DNA of 64,000 nt, taken from Lachnospiraceae bacterium. Lineage in GTDB: Bacteria; Bacillota; Clostridia; Lachnospirales; Lachnospiraceae. Each line of letters opens with the position of its first letter. Position 1 is the first letter of the stretch. Position numbers and translations under genes: made by a program. The DNA is taken from positions 434,001 to 498,000 of the forward strand of contig CABIZF010000001.1 in assembly GCA_902363135.1 (NCBI GenBank), read 5' to 3'. Positions 1-7,655 of the stretch are shown here, piece after piece. The notes under the pieces are model-generated. The model saw nothing but the letters and a program-made list of their open reading frames with translations, was not told the DNA's origin and made no database searches.

Positions 1-1082
1 TCTGTGTGCCGGTATCCGCACACACACACGAGGGTATCGAGAACCTCCTGGAGATGATTCTTCTGACAGCAGAGGTTGCAGAGCTGAAGGCGAATCCAAA
101 CCGCCGCGCAAGAGGTCTTGTCATTGAGGCAGAGCTTGATAAGGGTAAGGGACCGGTTGCGACGGTTCTGGTACAGAAGGGTACGCTGCATGTCGGTGAT
201 CCGATCGCGGCAGGTGCCTGCCACGGTAAGGTACGTGCGATGATGGATGATAAGGGACGCCGTGTCAAAGAGGCAGGCCCGTCTACTCCGGTCGAGATCC
301 TCGGACTTTCTGATGTGCCAAACGCAGGCGAAATCTTTATGGCGATGGAGAATGAGAAAGAGGCGAGAAGTTTTGCGGAGACCTTCATCAGTGAGGGCCG
401 TGAGCGGATGCTGGAGGAGACAAAGTCAAGAATGTCTCTGGATGATCTGTTCTCCCAGATTCAGGCAGGCAACCTTAAAGAGCTGGATATTATCGTCAAG
501 GCTGATGTTCAGGGTTCCGTAGAGGCAGTTAAGCAGAGCCTTTTGAAGCTGTCCAATGAAGAGGTGGTCGTAAAGATTATCCACGGCGGTGTCGGCGCGA
601 TCAATGAGTCAGATGTCATTCTGGCATCGACCTCGAATGCGATCATTATCGGATTCAATGTGCGTCCGGATGCGACAGCAAAGGCGACCGCGGAGCGGGA
701 AGGCGTCGATGTACGTCTGTACCGTGTCATCTACGATGCGATCGCAGATGTCGAGGCGGCAATGAAGGGCATGCTCGATCCGGTATACGAGGAAAAGGTG
801 ATCGGCCATGCGGAAGTGCGTCAGACCTTCAAGGCATCCGGCGTCGGCACGATCGCAGGCTCCTATGTGCTGGATGGTACATTCCAGCGAGGCTGCAAGG
901 TACGTATCACGAGAGAGGGCAAGCAGATTTACGAGGGAGCGCTTGCATCTCTGAAGCGTTTCAAGGACGACGTAAAGGAAGTCAAGTCTGGCTACGAGTG
1001 CGGACTTGTATTTGAGAAATTTAATGATATTCAGGAGATGGATATCGTAGAAGCATATATTATGGTAGAGGTTCCGAGATAG
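1..1082 (+). CDS. infB: Translation initiation factor IF-2, C-terminal part (5' end outside window)
   Basis: IF-2 is the GTPase that places initiator fMet-tRNA on the 30S subunit and promotes 50S joining. Only the last 360 or so residues are visible; the reading frame is already open at the first base, so the N-terminal region and most of the G domain lie upstream. What remains starts at the end of the G domain ([17 protein letters not shown]) and continues through the domain II beta-barrel, the IF2 domain 3 core ([14 protein letters not shown]) and the C-terminal fMet-tRNA-binding barrel, ending MVEVPR. No disruption is seen. rbfA follows after 93 bases, the usual infB-rbfA order in Firmicutes. 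Confidence 0.97.
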   Translation, partial: CVPVSAHTHEGIENLLEMILLTAEVAELKANPNRRARGLVIEAELDKGKGPVATVLVQKGTLHVGDPIAAGACHGKVRAMMDDKGRRVKEAGPSTPVEILGLSDVPNAGEIFMAMENEKEARSFAETFISEGRERMLEETKSRMSLDDLFSQIQAGNLKELDIIVKADVQGSVEAVKQSLLKLSNEEVVVKIIHGGVGAINESDVILASTSNAIIIGFNVRPDATAKATAEREGVDVRLYRVIYDAIADVEAAMKGMLDPVYEEKVIGHAEVRQTFKASGVGTIAGSYVLDGTFQRGCKVRITREGKQIYEGALASLKRFKDDVKEVKSGYECGLVFEKFNDIQEMDIVEAYIMVEVPR

Positions 1083-1175
1083 CCTCTGTGCTATTGCTTC
1101 CTGGCGTGCAGCCATCCGGAGAGATACCGGATGGCTGTACGTGGAAGTGGCAGCGAATGGAAGAAAGGGATATCT

Positions 1176-1571
1176 ATGAGAAAAAACAGTATTAAAAATA
1201 CGCGGATCAACGGTGAGGTGCAAAAGGAGCTTTCCGTGATCATTCAAAATGAGATCAAGGACCCGCGGATTGCACCGATGACCTCGGTAGTAGCGGTAGA
1301 AGTGGCGCCGGATCTGAAGACATGCAAGGCATATATTTCCGTGCTTGGTAATGAGGAGGCTGCACAGAACACGCTGGCAGGCTTAAAGAGCGCAGAGGGA
1401 TACATTCGCCGTCAGCTGGCGCGTACGGTAAATCTTCGAAACACGCCGGAGATCCGTTTTATTCTGGATCAGTCGATTGAATACGGCGTGACGATGACAA
1501 AGCTGATTGACGATGTACTGAAGACAGAACGAAGAGATGAGGGAGAGCATGAACAGGACGCTGAAGCTTGA
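1176..1571 (+). CDS. rbfA: Ribosome-binding factor A
   Basis: A cold-shock KH-type protein that binds the immature 30S subunit near 16S helix 1 and assists its maturation. The 131-residue product has the family length and landmarks: N-terminal RINGEVQKELSVIIQNEIKDPR, then the TSVVAVEVAPDLKTCKAYISVLG strand region, and RRQLARTVNLRNTPEIRF near the C-terminus. An in-frame ATG at 1131 would give 15 additional residues without a ribosome site; ATG 1176 follows an AGAAAGGG box and gives the family-typical N-terminus. The 3' end overlaps nrnA by about 23 bases, so translation is probably coupled. Confidence 0.95.
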   Translation: MRKNSIKNTRINGEVQKELSVIIQNEIKDPRIAPMTSVVAVEVAPDLKTCKAYISVLGNEEAAQNTLAGLKSAEGYIRRQLARTVNLRNTPEIRFILDQSIEYGVTMTKLIDDVLKTERRDEGEHEQDAEA

Positions 1572-2520
1572 GGAAGAACTGAAGGGGGTACATTCCATCG
1601 GTATTGCCGGACATATCAGACCGGACGGTGACGCAGTGGGATCCTGCCTTGGCCTGTATCTGTATCTGAGCGAAAACTATCCGGAGCTTGCAGTGCAGGT
1701 TTATCTGGAAGATTTTCCAAAGTCGTTTATGATGCTGAAGGGTACGGAGACGATTTCACATGAGTTTCATGCAGATGCGCCGCACGATCTTTTTATTGCT
1801 CTGGACTGTGCGGATGAGAAGCGGCTTGGCAAGGCGCTGCCGCTTTTGCAGAATGCGAAGCATACACTCTGCATTGATCACCATATCAGCAATATCGGCT
1901 TTGCCGATGCCAACGATATCCGGCCGGATGCCAGCTCTACTTCAGAGATCGTAGCGGATATGCTTGATGAGTCGAAGATATCGCAGGAAGCGGCAGAGGC
2001 GCTTTATATGGGAATTGTGCATGACACTGGTGTGTTTCGCCATTCCTGCACGTCTCCGGAGACTTTGGAGGTGGCAGCAAAGCTGATGCGCAAGGGTGTC
2101 CGCTGCAATAAGATCATCAATGACACGTATTATGACAAGACGTATTATCAGAACCAGATTCTGGGCCGTGCACTTTTGGAAAGTGTACTGCTGCTGGACG
2201 GGAAGATTATTTTCAGCGCAGTCCGGCAAAAAGAAATGTCATTTTACGGTGTCGGACCTTCGGATCTGGAAGGGATCGTACAGCAGCTGATGGGGACAGT
2301 CGGTGTGGAGACCGCAATTTTTCTCTACGAGACCGCACCGCAGCAGTTTAAGGTGAGCCTGCGTTCCAGAGAAAAAGTTGATGTAAGCGAGATTGCCAGC
2401 TATTTTGGCGGGGGTGGCCATGTCCGTGCGGCGGGCTGCACGATGCAGGGCAGTGTCTACGATGTTGTGAACAACATTACGTACCATATTGAAAAGCAGC
2501 TTTGCGGAGAAAAACAGTGA
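1549..2520 (+). CDS. nrnA: DHH-DHHA1 phosphoesterase, oligoribonuclease/pAp phosphatase
   Basis: NrnA-type enzymes degrade short oligoribonucleotides from the 5' end and hydrolyse 3'-phosphoadenosine 5'-phosphate. The DHH metal-binding motifs are present: HIRPDGDAVGS near residue 22, ALDCAD, CIDHHISN and GIVHDTGVF, followed by the DHHA1 substrate-binding domain ending with the GGGGHVRAAGC motif. About 323 residues, normal for the family. The start is uncertain: ATG 1537 and ATG 1549 are both in frame and inside rbfA; 1549 has GGGAG upstream at short spacing. It is immediately followed by truB, whose GTG overlaps the stop codon, as in many Clostridia (rbfA-nrnA-truB-ribF). Confidence 0.93.
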   Translation: MNRTLKLEEELKGVHSIGIAGHIRPDGDAVGSCLGLYLYLSENYPELAVQVYLEDFPKSFMMLKGTETISHEFHADAPHDLFIALDCADEKRLGKALPLLQNAKHTLCIDHHISNIGFADANDIRPDASSTSEIVADMLDESKISQEAAEALYMGIVHDTGVFRHSCTSPETLEVAAKLMRKGVRCNKIINDTYYDKTYYQNQILGRALLESVLLLDGKIIFSAVRQKEMSFYGVGPSDLEGIVQQLMGTVGVETAIFLYETAPQQFKVSLRSREKVDVSEIASYFGGGGHVRAAGCTMQGSVYDVVNNITYHIEKQLCGEKQ

Positions 2521-3440
2521 CAGACGGAATTATCAATGTATATAAAGAGCGGGGCTTTACCTCCCATGATGTGGTGGCAAAGCTCCGCGGAATTTTGAGA
2601 CAGAAAAAGATCGGCCATACCGGGACACTGGATCCGGAGGCAGAAGGCGTGCTTCCGGTTTGCCTTGGCAGTGCGACGAAGGTTTGCGAGCTTCTGACGG
2701 ATAAGGAGAAGACCTATCGTGCCGTGCTGCTACTCGGTGTGACGACCGATACGCAGGATACGACGGGAACGGTGCTTAAGGAAACACCGGTTGTCTGTGA
2801 GCAGCAGGCCGTCCGGGATTGCATTGCATCCTTTGTCGGTGAGCAGGATCAGGTACCGCCCATGTATTCTGCTTTAAAAGTAAATGGAAAGAAGCTCTAT
2901 GAGCTGGCCCGCCAGGGCATAGAGGTGGAGCGAAAGGCCAGAAGGATCACGATCCGCCGGATTGAGATATGCAAAATTGATCTGCCGCGTATTACGATGG
3001 AGGTGACCTGCTCAAAGGGTACGTATATCAGGACCCTTTGCCATGATATCGGAGCGGCGCTTGGCTGTGGCGGCTGTATGGAGTCATTGTTGCGCACACA
3101 GGTCGGACCGTTTTATCTGGAAGAGAGTGTACGTCTTGGCGAGATCGAGCAGCTGCGGGATGCAGGACGGCTTTCGGAAGTGATACAGCCGATCGACTCG
3201 GTATTTCAGTCATATAGAGCACGGCATCTGACAAGGGCCGGAGACCGGCTCGTGCAAAATGGCAATCCGGTCGAGGCAGTGCCGGAGCTGATCGCTGATG
3301 CTACCGGGAAAATGGATGAATCAGATGGAGAGCGGTATCGCATTTACAGCAGCAGCGGAGCCTTCTGGGCTGTGTATGAGTGGCGGCAGGAAAAAGGACG
3401 CTACTGGCCGGTGAAAATGTTTTTGGGCAAAGAGAGATAG
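2517..3440 (+). CDS. truB: tRNA pseudouridine(55) synthase
   Basis: TruB isomerises U55 in the T-loop of most tRNAs. The protein begins TDGIINVYKERGFTSHDVV and carries the catalytic aspartate motif GHTGTLDPEAEGVLPVC, the CSKGTYIRTLCHDIG motif and a C-terminal PUA-like tail. About 307 residues. I chose GTG 2517, whose GTGA overlaps the nrnA stop with GCGGAG eight bases upstream; the TTG at 2502 would add five residues that homologues lack. ribF follows three bases after the stop, so the two are surely cotranscribed. Confidence 0.95.
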   Translation: MTDGIINVYKERGFTSHDVVAKLRGILRQKKIGHTGTLDPEAEGVLPVCLGSATKVCELLTDKEKTYRAVLLLGVTTDTQDTTGTVLKETPVVCEQQAVRDCIASFVGEQDQVPPMYSALKVNGKKLYELARQGIEVERKARRITIRRIEICKIDLPRITMEVTCSKGTYIRTLCHDIGAALGCGGCMESLLRTQVGPFYLEESVRLGEIEQLRDAGRLSEVIQPIDSVFQSYRARHLTRAGDRLVQNGNPVEAVPELIADATGKMDESDGERYRIYSSSGAFWAVYEWRQEKGRYWPVKMFLGKER

Positions 3441-3443
3441 TGA

Positions 3444-4340
3444 ATGAAATATTTTGAGAATACGACAGATTTTTTCTGTGACGGCCCGTCTGCGGTGACG
3501 CTCGGCAAGTTCGACGGCTTGCACCGCGGTCATCAGAAGCTGATCCGGAAAATTACAGAATTGAAAAAAGAAGGACTGGAGGCAGTCGTTTTTTCTCTTG
3601 CACCGGATGAGCGCCCGTATTTGCTCTCTCCGGAAGAGAAGCGGCGGAAGGTGGAAGCATTCGGGATAGATGTAATGATTCGCTGCCCGTTTGCTCCGGA
3701 GATCCTGAATATGGAGCCGGAACAGTTTGTACTCGAGATTTTGAAACAAAAACTGCATGCTTCGTATGTGGTTGTCGGTACGGACTGGCGTTTCGGGCAT
3801 GAGCGAAAGGGAGACGTGACGCTTTTGCAGTCTCTTCAGAAAAAATATGATTATGAGGTCATCGTAATAGAAAAGGAATGCTGCCGTGGCCGGGAAATCA
3901 GCAGTACATTTGTGAAGCAGGCGCTTGCCGGTGGCGATATGGAGCTGGTAGAAGAGCTGCTCGGCTATCCGTATGAGGTCGGTGGGATCGTACAGCACGG
4001 TCAGAGACTGGGACGGCGTCTTGGTATGCCAACGGTCAATTTGATTCCGGAAGCAGAAAAGCTGCTACCGCCATGTGGCGTCTACTACAGTGATGTGCAG
4101 GCGGAAGGACAGATGTATCACGGCGTGACCAATATCGGGTATAAGCCGACAGTGGATGGTTCATTCCTTGGAGTGGAGACCTATCTGTATGAGTTTCATC
4201 AGGAGATTTACGGAAAGGAAGCGACTGTCGGGCTGCGGCATTACAGCCGGCCAGAGCAGAAGTTTGACTCCATTGACGCACTGAAGTATCAGATGCAGAA
4301 GGATATAGCGTCTGGAAAGGAGTATTTCCGTGTATCATGA
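3444..4340 (+). CDS. ribF: Bifunctional riboflavin kinase/FAD synthetase
   Basis: Converts riboflavin to FMN and FMN to FAD using ATP. The N-terminal nucleotidyltransferase half shows the GKFDGLHRGHQKLI motif near residue 21 and REISSTFVKQAL near 152; the C-terminal flavokinase half shows RLGRRLGMPTVNL (the PTxN motif) near 190 and ends with the usual ETYLYEFHQEIYG strand. The 298-residue length is typical. ATG 3444 lies three bases after the truB stop. Its last eleven bases overlap the next gene, which starts at a GTG. Confidence 0.95.
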   Translation: MKYFENTTDFFCDGPSAVTLGKFDGLHRGHQKLIRKITELKKEGLEAVVFSLAPDERPYLLSPEEKRRKVEAFGIDVMIRCPFAPEILNMEPEQFVLEILKQKLHASYVVVGTDWRFGHERKGDVTLLQSLQKKYDYEVIVIEKECCRGREISSTFVKQALAGGDMELVEELLGYPYEVGGIVQHGQRLGRRLGMPTVNLIPEAEKLLPPCGVYYSDVQAEGQMYHGVTNIGYKPTVDGSFLGVETYLYEFHQEIYGKEATVGLRHYSRPEQKFDSIDALKYQMQKDIASGKEYFRVS

Positions 4341-4785
4341 GCTGTGGAATGCGAGTATTGTGTTTCTCATTTTAGGCGGGCTGTGTTTTCTTGCTGCTCA
4401 GATCTGTAATGCCTGCTCATACCGGTATCTGCGTTATCCTTCCAGGGCAGAGGCACGAGTGATAGACATCGTGGCCGTTCCGCGCGAGGGCAATGCGGCT
4501 TTATCAGAATACCACAACCGGCTTGCGGCGGTGTTTGAGTTTTATGCGGATGGGCGTCCCATAAAAGTGATTGATGCAACGGAGACGTATCCGTGTCCGT
4601 ACCGAAAAAATGAGCGCGTGCAGATTTGCTATGATCCGAATGATCCGAAGCGCCATGAGGTCATAAAAAAGGATAAATGGAAGATACTCTCAAAGCGGTT
4701 CAACCGCCTTGGTATTTTGCTGTTGCTTACAGGCTGTGGGCTGTTTCTGTTCTATGCACGTTCGGTAGGGGAAAGTCGCCCTTGA
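4330..4785 (+). CDS. DUF3592-like membrane protein
   Basis: A 151-residue protein of unknown role. It has a transmembrane segment at about residues 8-27, a central soluble beta-rich part (VFEFYADGRPIKVIDATETY, then PYRKNERVQICYDPNDPKRHEV) and a second membrane segment near the C-terminus (LGILLLLTGCGLFLFYA). The strand pattern around the YDPxDP stretch, between two helices, is that of DUF3592 proteins. The GTG start at 4330 has AAGGAG eight bases upstream inside ribF, so it is probably translated with the ribF operon. The identification rests on overall pattern, not on a diagnostic motif. Confidence 0.65.
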   Translation: MYHELWNASIVFLILGGLCFLAAQICNACSYRYLRYPSRAEARVIDIVAVPREGNAALSEYHNRLAAVFEFYADGRPIKVIDATETYPCPYRKNERVQICYDPNDPKRHEVIKKDKWKILSKRFNRLGILLLLTGCGLFLFYARSVGESRP

Positions 4786-4810
4786 CGGGGATCCGATTCT
4801 GTGTTATAGT
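4782..4810 (+). promoter_or_regulatory. SigA-type promoter for rpsO
   Basis: TTGACG at 4782-4787 and TATAGT at 4805-4810 are separated by 17 bases. This near-consensus promoter lies at the end of the DUF3592-like gene and about 90 bases upstream of rpsO, so rpsO has its own promoter independent of the ribF operon. Confidence 0.75.
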
Positions 4811-4899
4811 TTTCCGGTATGAATTTCAGCCGATACTCAGAGGCGTGGACACTCCGACCGGTTTCTTAGTATCAGGCGATTATATTTAGGAGGAGAACC

Positions 4900-5166
4900 A
4901 TGATTTCAAAGGAAAAGAAAACAGCAATCATCAATGAGTACGCAAGAAAGCCGGGCGACACAGGTTCACCGGAAGTTCAGATCGCAGTTCTGACTGCAAG
5001 AATTCAGGAACTCACTGAGCATCTGAAGAGCAATCCGAAGGATCACCACTCCAGAAGAGGACTTCTGAAGATGGTAGGTCAGAGAAGAGGACTTCTTGCA
5101 TACCTGAAGAAGACCGATCTGGAAGGATATCGTACCCTGATTGCAAAACTTGGTATTAGAAAATAA
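4900..5166 (+). CDS. rpsO: 30S ribosomal protein S15
   Basis: Primary 16S rRNA-binding protein of the 30S platform. The 88-residue protein is full length and has the S15 signature region ([19 protein letters not shown]) and the C-terminal [14 protein letters not shown] helix. AGGAGGAGAACC directly precedes ATG 4900. The rpsO-pnp order is conserved widely in bacteria. It has its own promoter, and a hairpin follows the stop. Confidence 0.98.
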   Translation: MISKEKKTAIINEYARKPGDTGSPEVQIAVLTARIQELTEHLKSNPKDHHSRRGLLKMVGQRRGLLAYLKKTDLEGYRTLIAKLGIRK

Positions 5167-5175
5167 TTTACCAAT

Positions 5176-5199
5176 AAGGGCGGGATTTTTTCCGCCCTT
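5176..5199 (+). terminator. Hairpin after rpsO (weak terminator or processing site)
   Basis: AAGGGCGG at 5176-5183 pairs with CCGCCCTT at 5192-5199. The T-rich tract lies in the loop and the sequence after the stem is not a good T-run, so this may be a partial terminator or an RNA end-stabilising hairpin between rpsO and pnp. Confidence 0.55.
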
Positions 5200-5226
5200 G
5201 TTCTGTATCAAAGCAAAAGAAGACTG

Positions 5227-5312
5227 ATCTGCAGGAAATGTCCCGAGACCACTGAAAAGAAGATTTTGAAGACAAAAAGTCTGTTTTTCAGTAGTTTCGG
5301 ACTCTTGCAGAT
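5227..5312 (+). promoter_or_regulatory. Long imperfect hairpin in the pnp leader
   Basis: The left arm begins ATCTGCA and ends ACTGAAAA (5227-5258); the right arm begins TTTTCAGTAG and ends TTGCAGAT (5286-5312). The outer 7 and inner 8 bases pair well with an imperfect middle, and AGAC/GTCT forms a small inner stem. It ends about 50 bases before pnp ATG 5364. In E. coli a leader stem cut by RNase III mediates PNPase autocontrol; a similar role here is inference from position and shape only. Confidence 0.5.
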
Positions 5313-5363
5313 ATCCGTTTCATTTTGCGGTCTGTTTACATGAAAACGAAAAGGAGACTGAAT

Positions 5364-7448
5364 ATGTACAAGAGTTTTTCAATGGAATTAGCCGGCAGAA
5401 CTCTGACAGTTGATGTTGGACGTGTCGGTGCACAGGCAAATGGCTGTGCATTTATGCATTACGGTGATACGACCGTGCTTTCTACAGCGACGGCATCTGA
5501 AAAGCCGAGAGACGGGATTGATTTCTTCCCGCTCAGCGTAGAGTACGAGGAGAAGTTTTATTCGGTAGGAAAGATTCCGGGCGGATTTAATAAGAGAGAG
5601 GGAAAGGCTTCAGAGAATGCGGTTCTGACCTCCCGTGTCATTGACCGTCCGATGCGTCCGCTGTTTCCGAAGGATTACCGCAACGACGTTACCTTAAACA
5701 ATATGGTAATGTCTGTAGATCCGGAGTGCCGTCCGGAGCTGACCGCGATGCTTGGCGCAGCGATTTCCACCAGCATTTCCGATATCCCGTTTGACGGTCC
5801 GTGTGCGATGACGCAGATGGGTCTTGTGGACGGTGAGCTGATCGTAAATCCGTCCCAGGCACAGTGGGATAAGGGTGATCTGCAGCTGACCGTTGCATCG
5901 ACCCGCGAAAAGGTCATTATGATTGAGGCTGGCGCAAATGAAGTAAAAGAAGAAGTGATGATTGATGCCATTTATAAATGTCATGCAATCAATCTTGAGA
6001 TTATCAAGTTCATCGATCAGATTGTAGCAGAGGTCGGCAAGCCGAAGCACAGCTATGAGAGCTGCGCGGTTCCGGAGGAGCTGTTTGCAAAGATGAAAGA
6101 GATCGTGACACCGGAGGAGATGGAGGCAGCTGTATTTACCGATGTAAAGCAGGTGCGCGAGGAGAACATCCGTCAGGTGACTGCGAAGCTGGAAGAGGCA
6201 TTTGCAGACAATGAGGAGTGGCTGGCGATCCTTCCGGAGGCTGTCTACCAGTACCAGAAGAAGACAGTCCGCAAGATGATCCTGAAGGATCACAAACGTC
6301 CGGACGGACGTGCGATCGATCAGATCCGCCCGCTGGCTGCAGAAGTAGACATTATCCCGAGAGTACACGGCTCTGCGATGTTTACGAGAGGACAGACACA
6401 GATCTGTACGGTTACGACACTGGCTCCGCTTTCTGAGATGCAGAAGGTAGACGGACTGGATGAGAATATTACGAGCAAGCGTTATATGCACCATTACAAC
6501 TTCCCGTCCTACTCGGTAGGAGAGACCAAGGTAAGCCGCGGTCCGGGACGTCGTGAGATCGGACATGGCGCACTGGCTGAGAAAGCGCTCGTTCCGGTAC
6601 TTCCGAGCGAGGAAGATTTCCCGTATGCGATCCGCACAGTATCTGAGACGTTTGAGTCCAATGGTTCGACTTCTCAGGCGAGCATCTGCGCATCCACGAT
6701 GTCTCTGATGGCGGCAGGTGTTCCGATCAAGAAGCCGGTAGCAGGTATCTCCTGTGGTCTGGTGACTGGCGAGACAGACGATGATTATATCGTACTGACC
6801 GATATTCAGGGCCTTGAGGATTTCTTTGGCGATATGGACTTCAAGGTGGCTGGTACCTTCGATGGTATCACTGCAATTCAGATGGATATTAAGATCCACG
6901 GACTGACCCGTCCGATCGTGGAGGAAGCGATCGCACGGACCCGTGCAGCGAGAGAGTATATTCTGCGTGAGATCATGCTTCCGTGCATTGGTGAGCCGAG
7001 ACCGACCGTCGGAGAATATGCGCCGAAGATCATTTCCATGCAGATTGACCCGCAGAAGATCGGTGATGTAGTCGGACAGCGTGGCAAGACGATCAATACG
7101 ATCATCGAGCGCACCGGTGTGAAGATCGACATCACGGATGATGGCAATGTATCGATTTGCGGTACAGACCAGAAGATGATGGATAAGGCAAAGAAGCTGA
7201 TCGAGATCATCGTGACTGACTTTGAGGCTGGCCAGGTTCTTGAGGGCGATGTTGTAAGTATCAAGGAGTTCGGAGCATTCATCGAGTTTGCCCCGGGCAA
7301 AGAAGGAATGGTTCACATTTCCAAAATCGCAAAGGAGCGCATTGATCGCGTTGAGGATGTTCTGACACTCGGCGATCACGTGAAGGTTGTATGCCTTGGC
7401 AAGGATAAGATGGGCAGAATGAGCTTCAGCATCAAGGATGTAAAATAA
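5364..7448 (+). CDS. pnp: Polyribonucleotide nucleotidyltransferase (PNPase)
   Basis: 3'-5' phosphorolytic exoribonuclease of RNA turnover, acting as a ring-shaped trimer. The 694-residue protein has two RNase PH-like domains: the first with DRPMRPLFPKDYRNDV, the second with GSAMFTRGQTQ, then the GGAL-type DMDFKVAGT segment. A KH domain (QIDPQKIGDVVGQRGKTIN) and an S1 domain (LEGDVVSIKEFGAFIEF to MGRMSFSIKDV) follow. An upstream in-frame codon at 5325 lacks a ribosome site; ATG 5364 follows AAGGAG by 7-8 bases and gives the normal N-terminus MYKSFSMELAGRTL. A GC-rich hairpin follows the gene. Confidence 0.97.
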   Translation: MYKSFSMELAGRTLTVDVGRVGAQANGCAFMHYGDTTVLSTATASEKPRDGIDFFPLSVEYEEKFYSVGKIPGGFNKREGKASENAVLTSRVIDRPMRPLFPKDYRNDVTLNNMVMSVDPECRPELTAMLGAAISTSISDIPFDGPCAMTQMGLVDGELIVNPSQAQWDKGDLQLTVASTREKVIMIEAGANEVKEEVMIDAIYKCHAINLEIIKFIDQIVAEVGKPKHSYESCAVPEELFAKMKEIVTPEEMEAAVFTDVKQVREENIRQVTAKLEEAFADNEEWLAILPEAVYQYQKKTVRKMILKDHKRPDGRAIDQIRPLAAEVDIIPRVHGSAMFTRGQTQICTVTTLAPLSEMQKVDGLDENITSKRYMHHYNFPSYSVGETKVSRGPGRREIGHGALAEKALVPVLPSEEDFPYAIRTVSETFESNGSTSQASICASTMSLMAAGVPIKKPVAGISCGLVTGETDDDYIVLTDIQGLEDFFGDMDFKVAGTFDGITAIQMDIKIHGLTRPIVEEAIARTRAAREYILREIMLPCIGEPRPTVGEYAPKIISMQIDPQKIGDVVGQRGKTINTIIERTGVKIDITDDGNVSICGTDQKMMDKAKKLIEIIVTDFEAGQVLEGDVVSIKEFGAFIEFAPGKEGMVHISKIAKERIDRVEDVLTLGDHVKVVCLGKDKMGRMSFSIKDVK

Positions 7449-7490
7449 TATCATAGATATGAGCCTGACAGTCGATGAGATCGTCAGATA

Positions 7491-7521
7491 GAAAGCGCCT
7501 CAGGTTCTCTGGGGCGCTTTC
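7491..7521 (+). terminator. Hairpin terminator after pnp
   Basis: GAAAGCGCC pairs with GGCGCTTTC, extended by CAG/CTG around a GTTCT loop. The stem is strong but the following bases (TGGATTGTG) are not a long T-run, so termination efficiency is uncertain. Confidence 0.65.
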
Positions 7522-7544
7522 TGGATTGTGTGTAAATCATTTTT

Positions 7545-7605
7545 GAACGCGGATGAGCATTCCCTCGCTTCAAGTGCGCGGAGCAATTGCGAATGTCCGT
7601 TTTAC
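7545..7605 (+). repeat. Decayed copy of the branched palindromic repeat
   Basis: It starts GAACGCGGATGAGCAT and ends GCGAATGTCCGTTTTAC, with the conserved CGCTTCAAGTGCGCGGAGCA core between. Compared with the full copy at 13070-13230, about 100 internal bases (the other hairpins) are missing, so it keeps both ends and part of the first hairpin only. It lies between the pnp terminator and the lipoprotein gene. Confidence 0.7.
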
Positions 7606-7655
7606 TGGAGAGGCGGATTTATGCGGCCTGAGGCAGCAGAAAGGAGTAATATTCG

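Noticed and set aside
5694..7454. 586-codon minus-strand frame opposite pnp
   Set aside because: Its length is due to codon bias of pnp; the product is Leu/Arg/His-rich without domains, and the plus strand encodes a complete PNPase.
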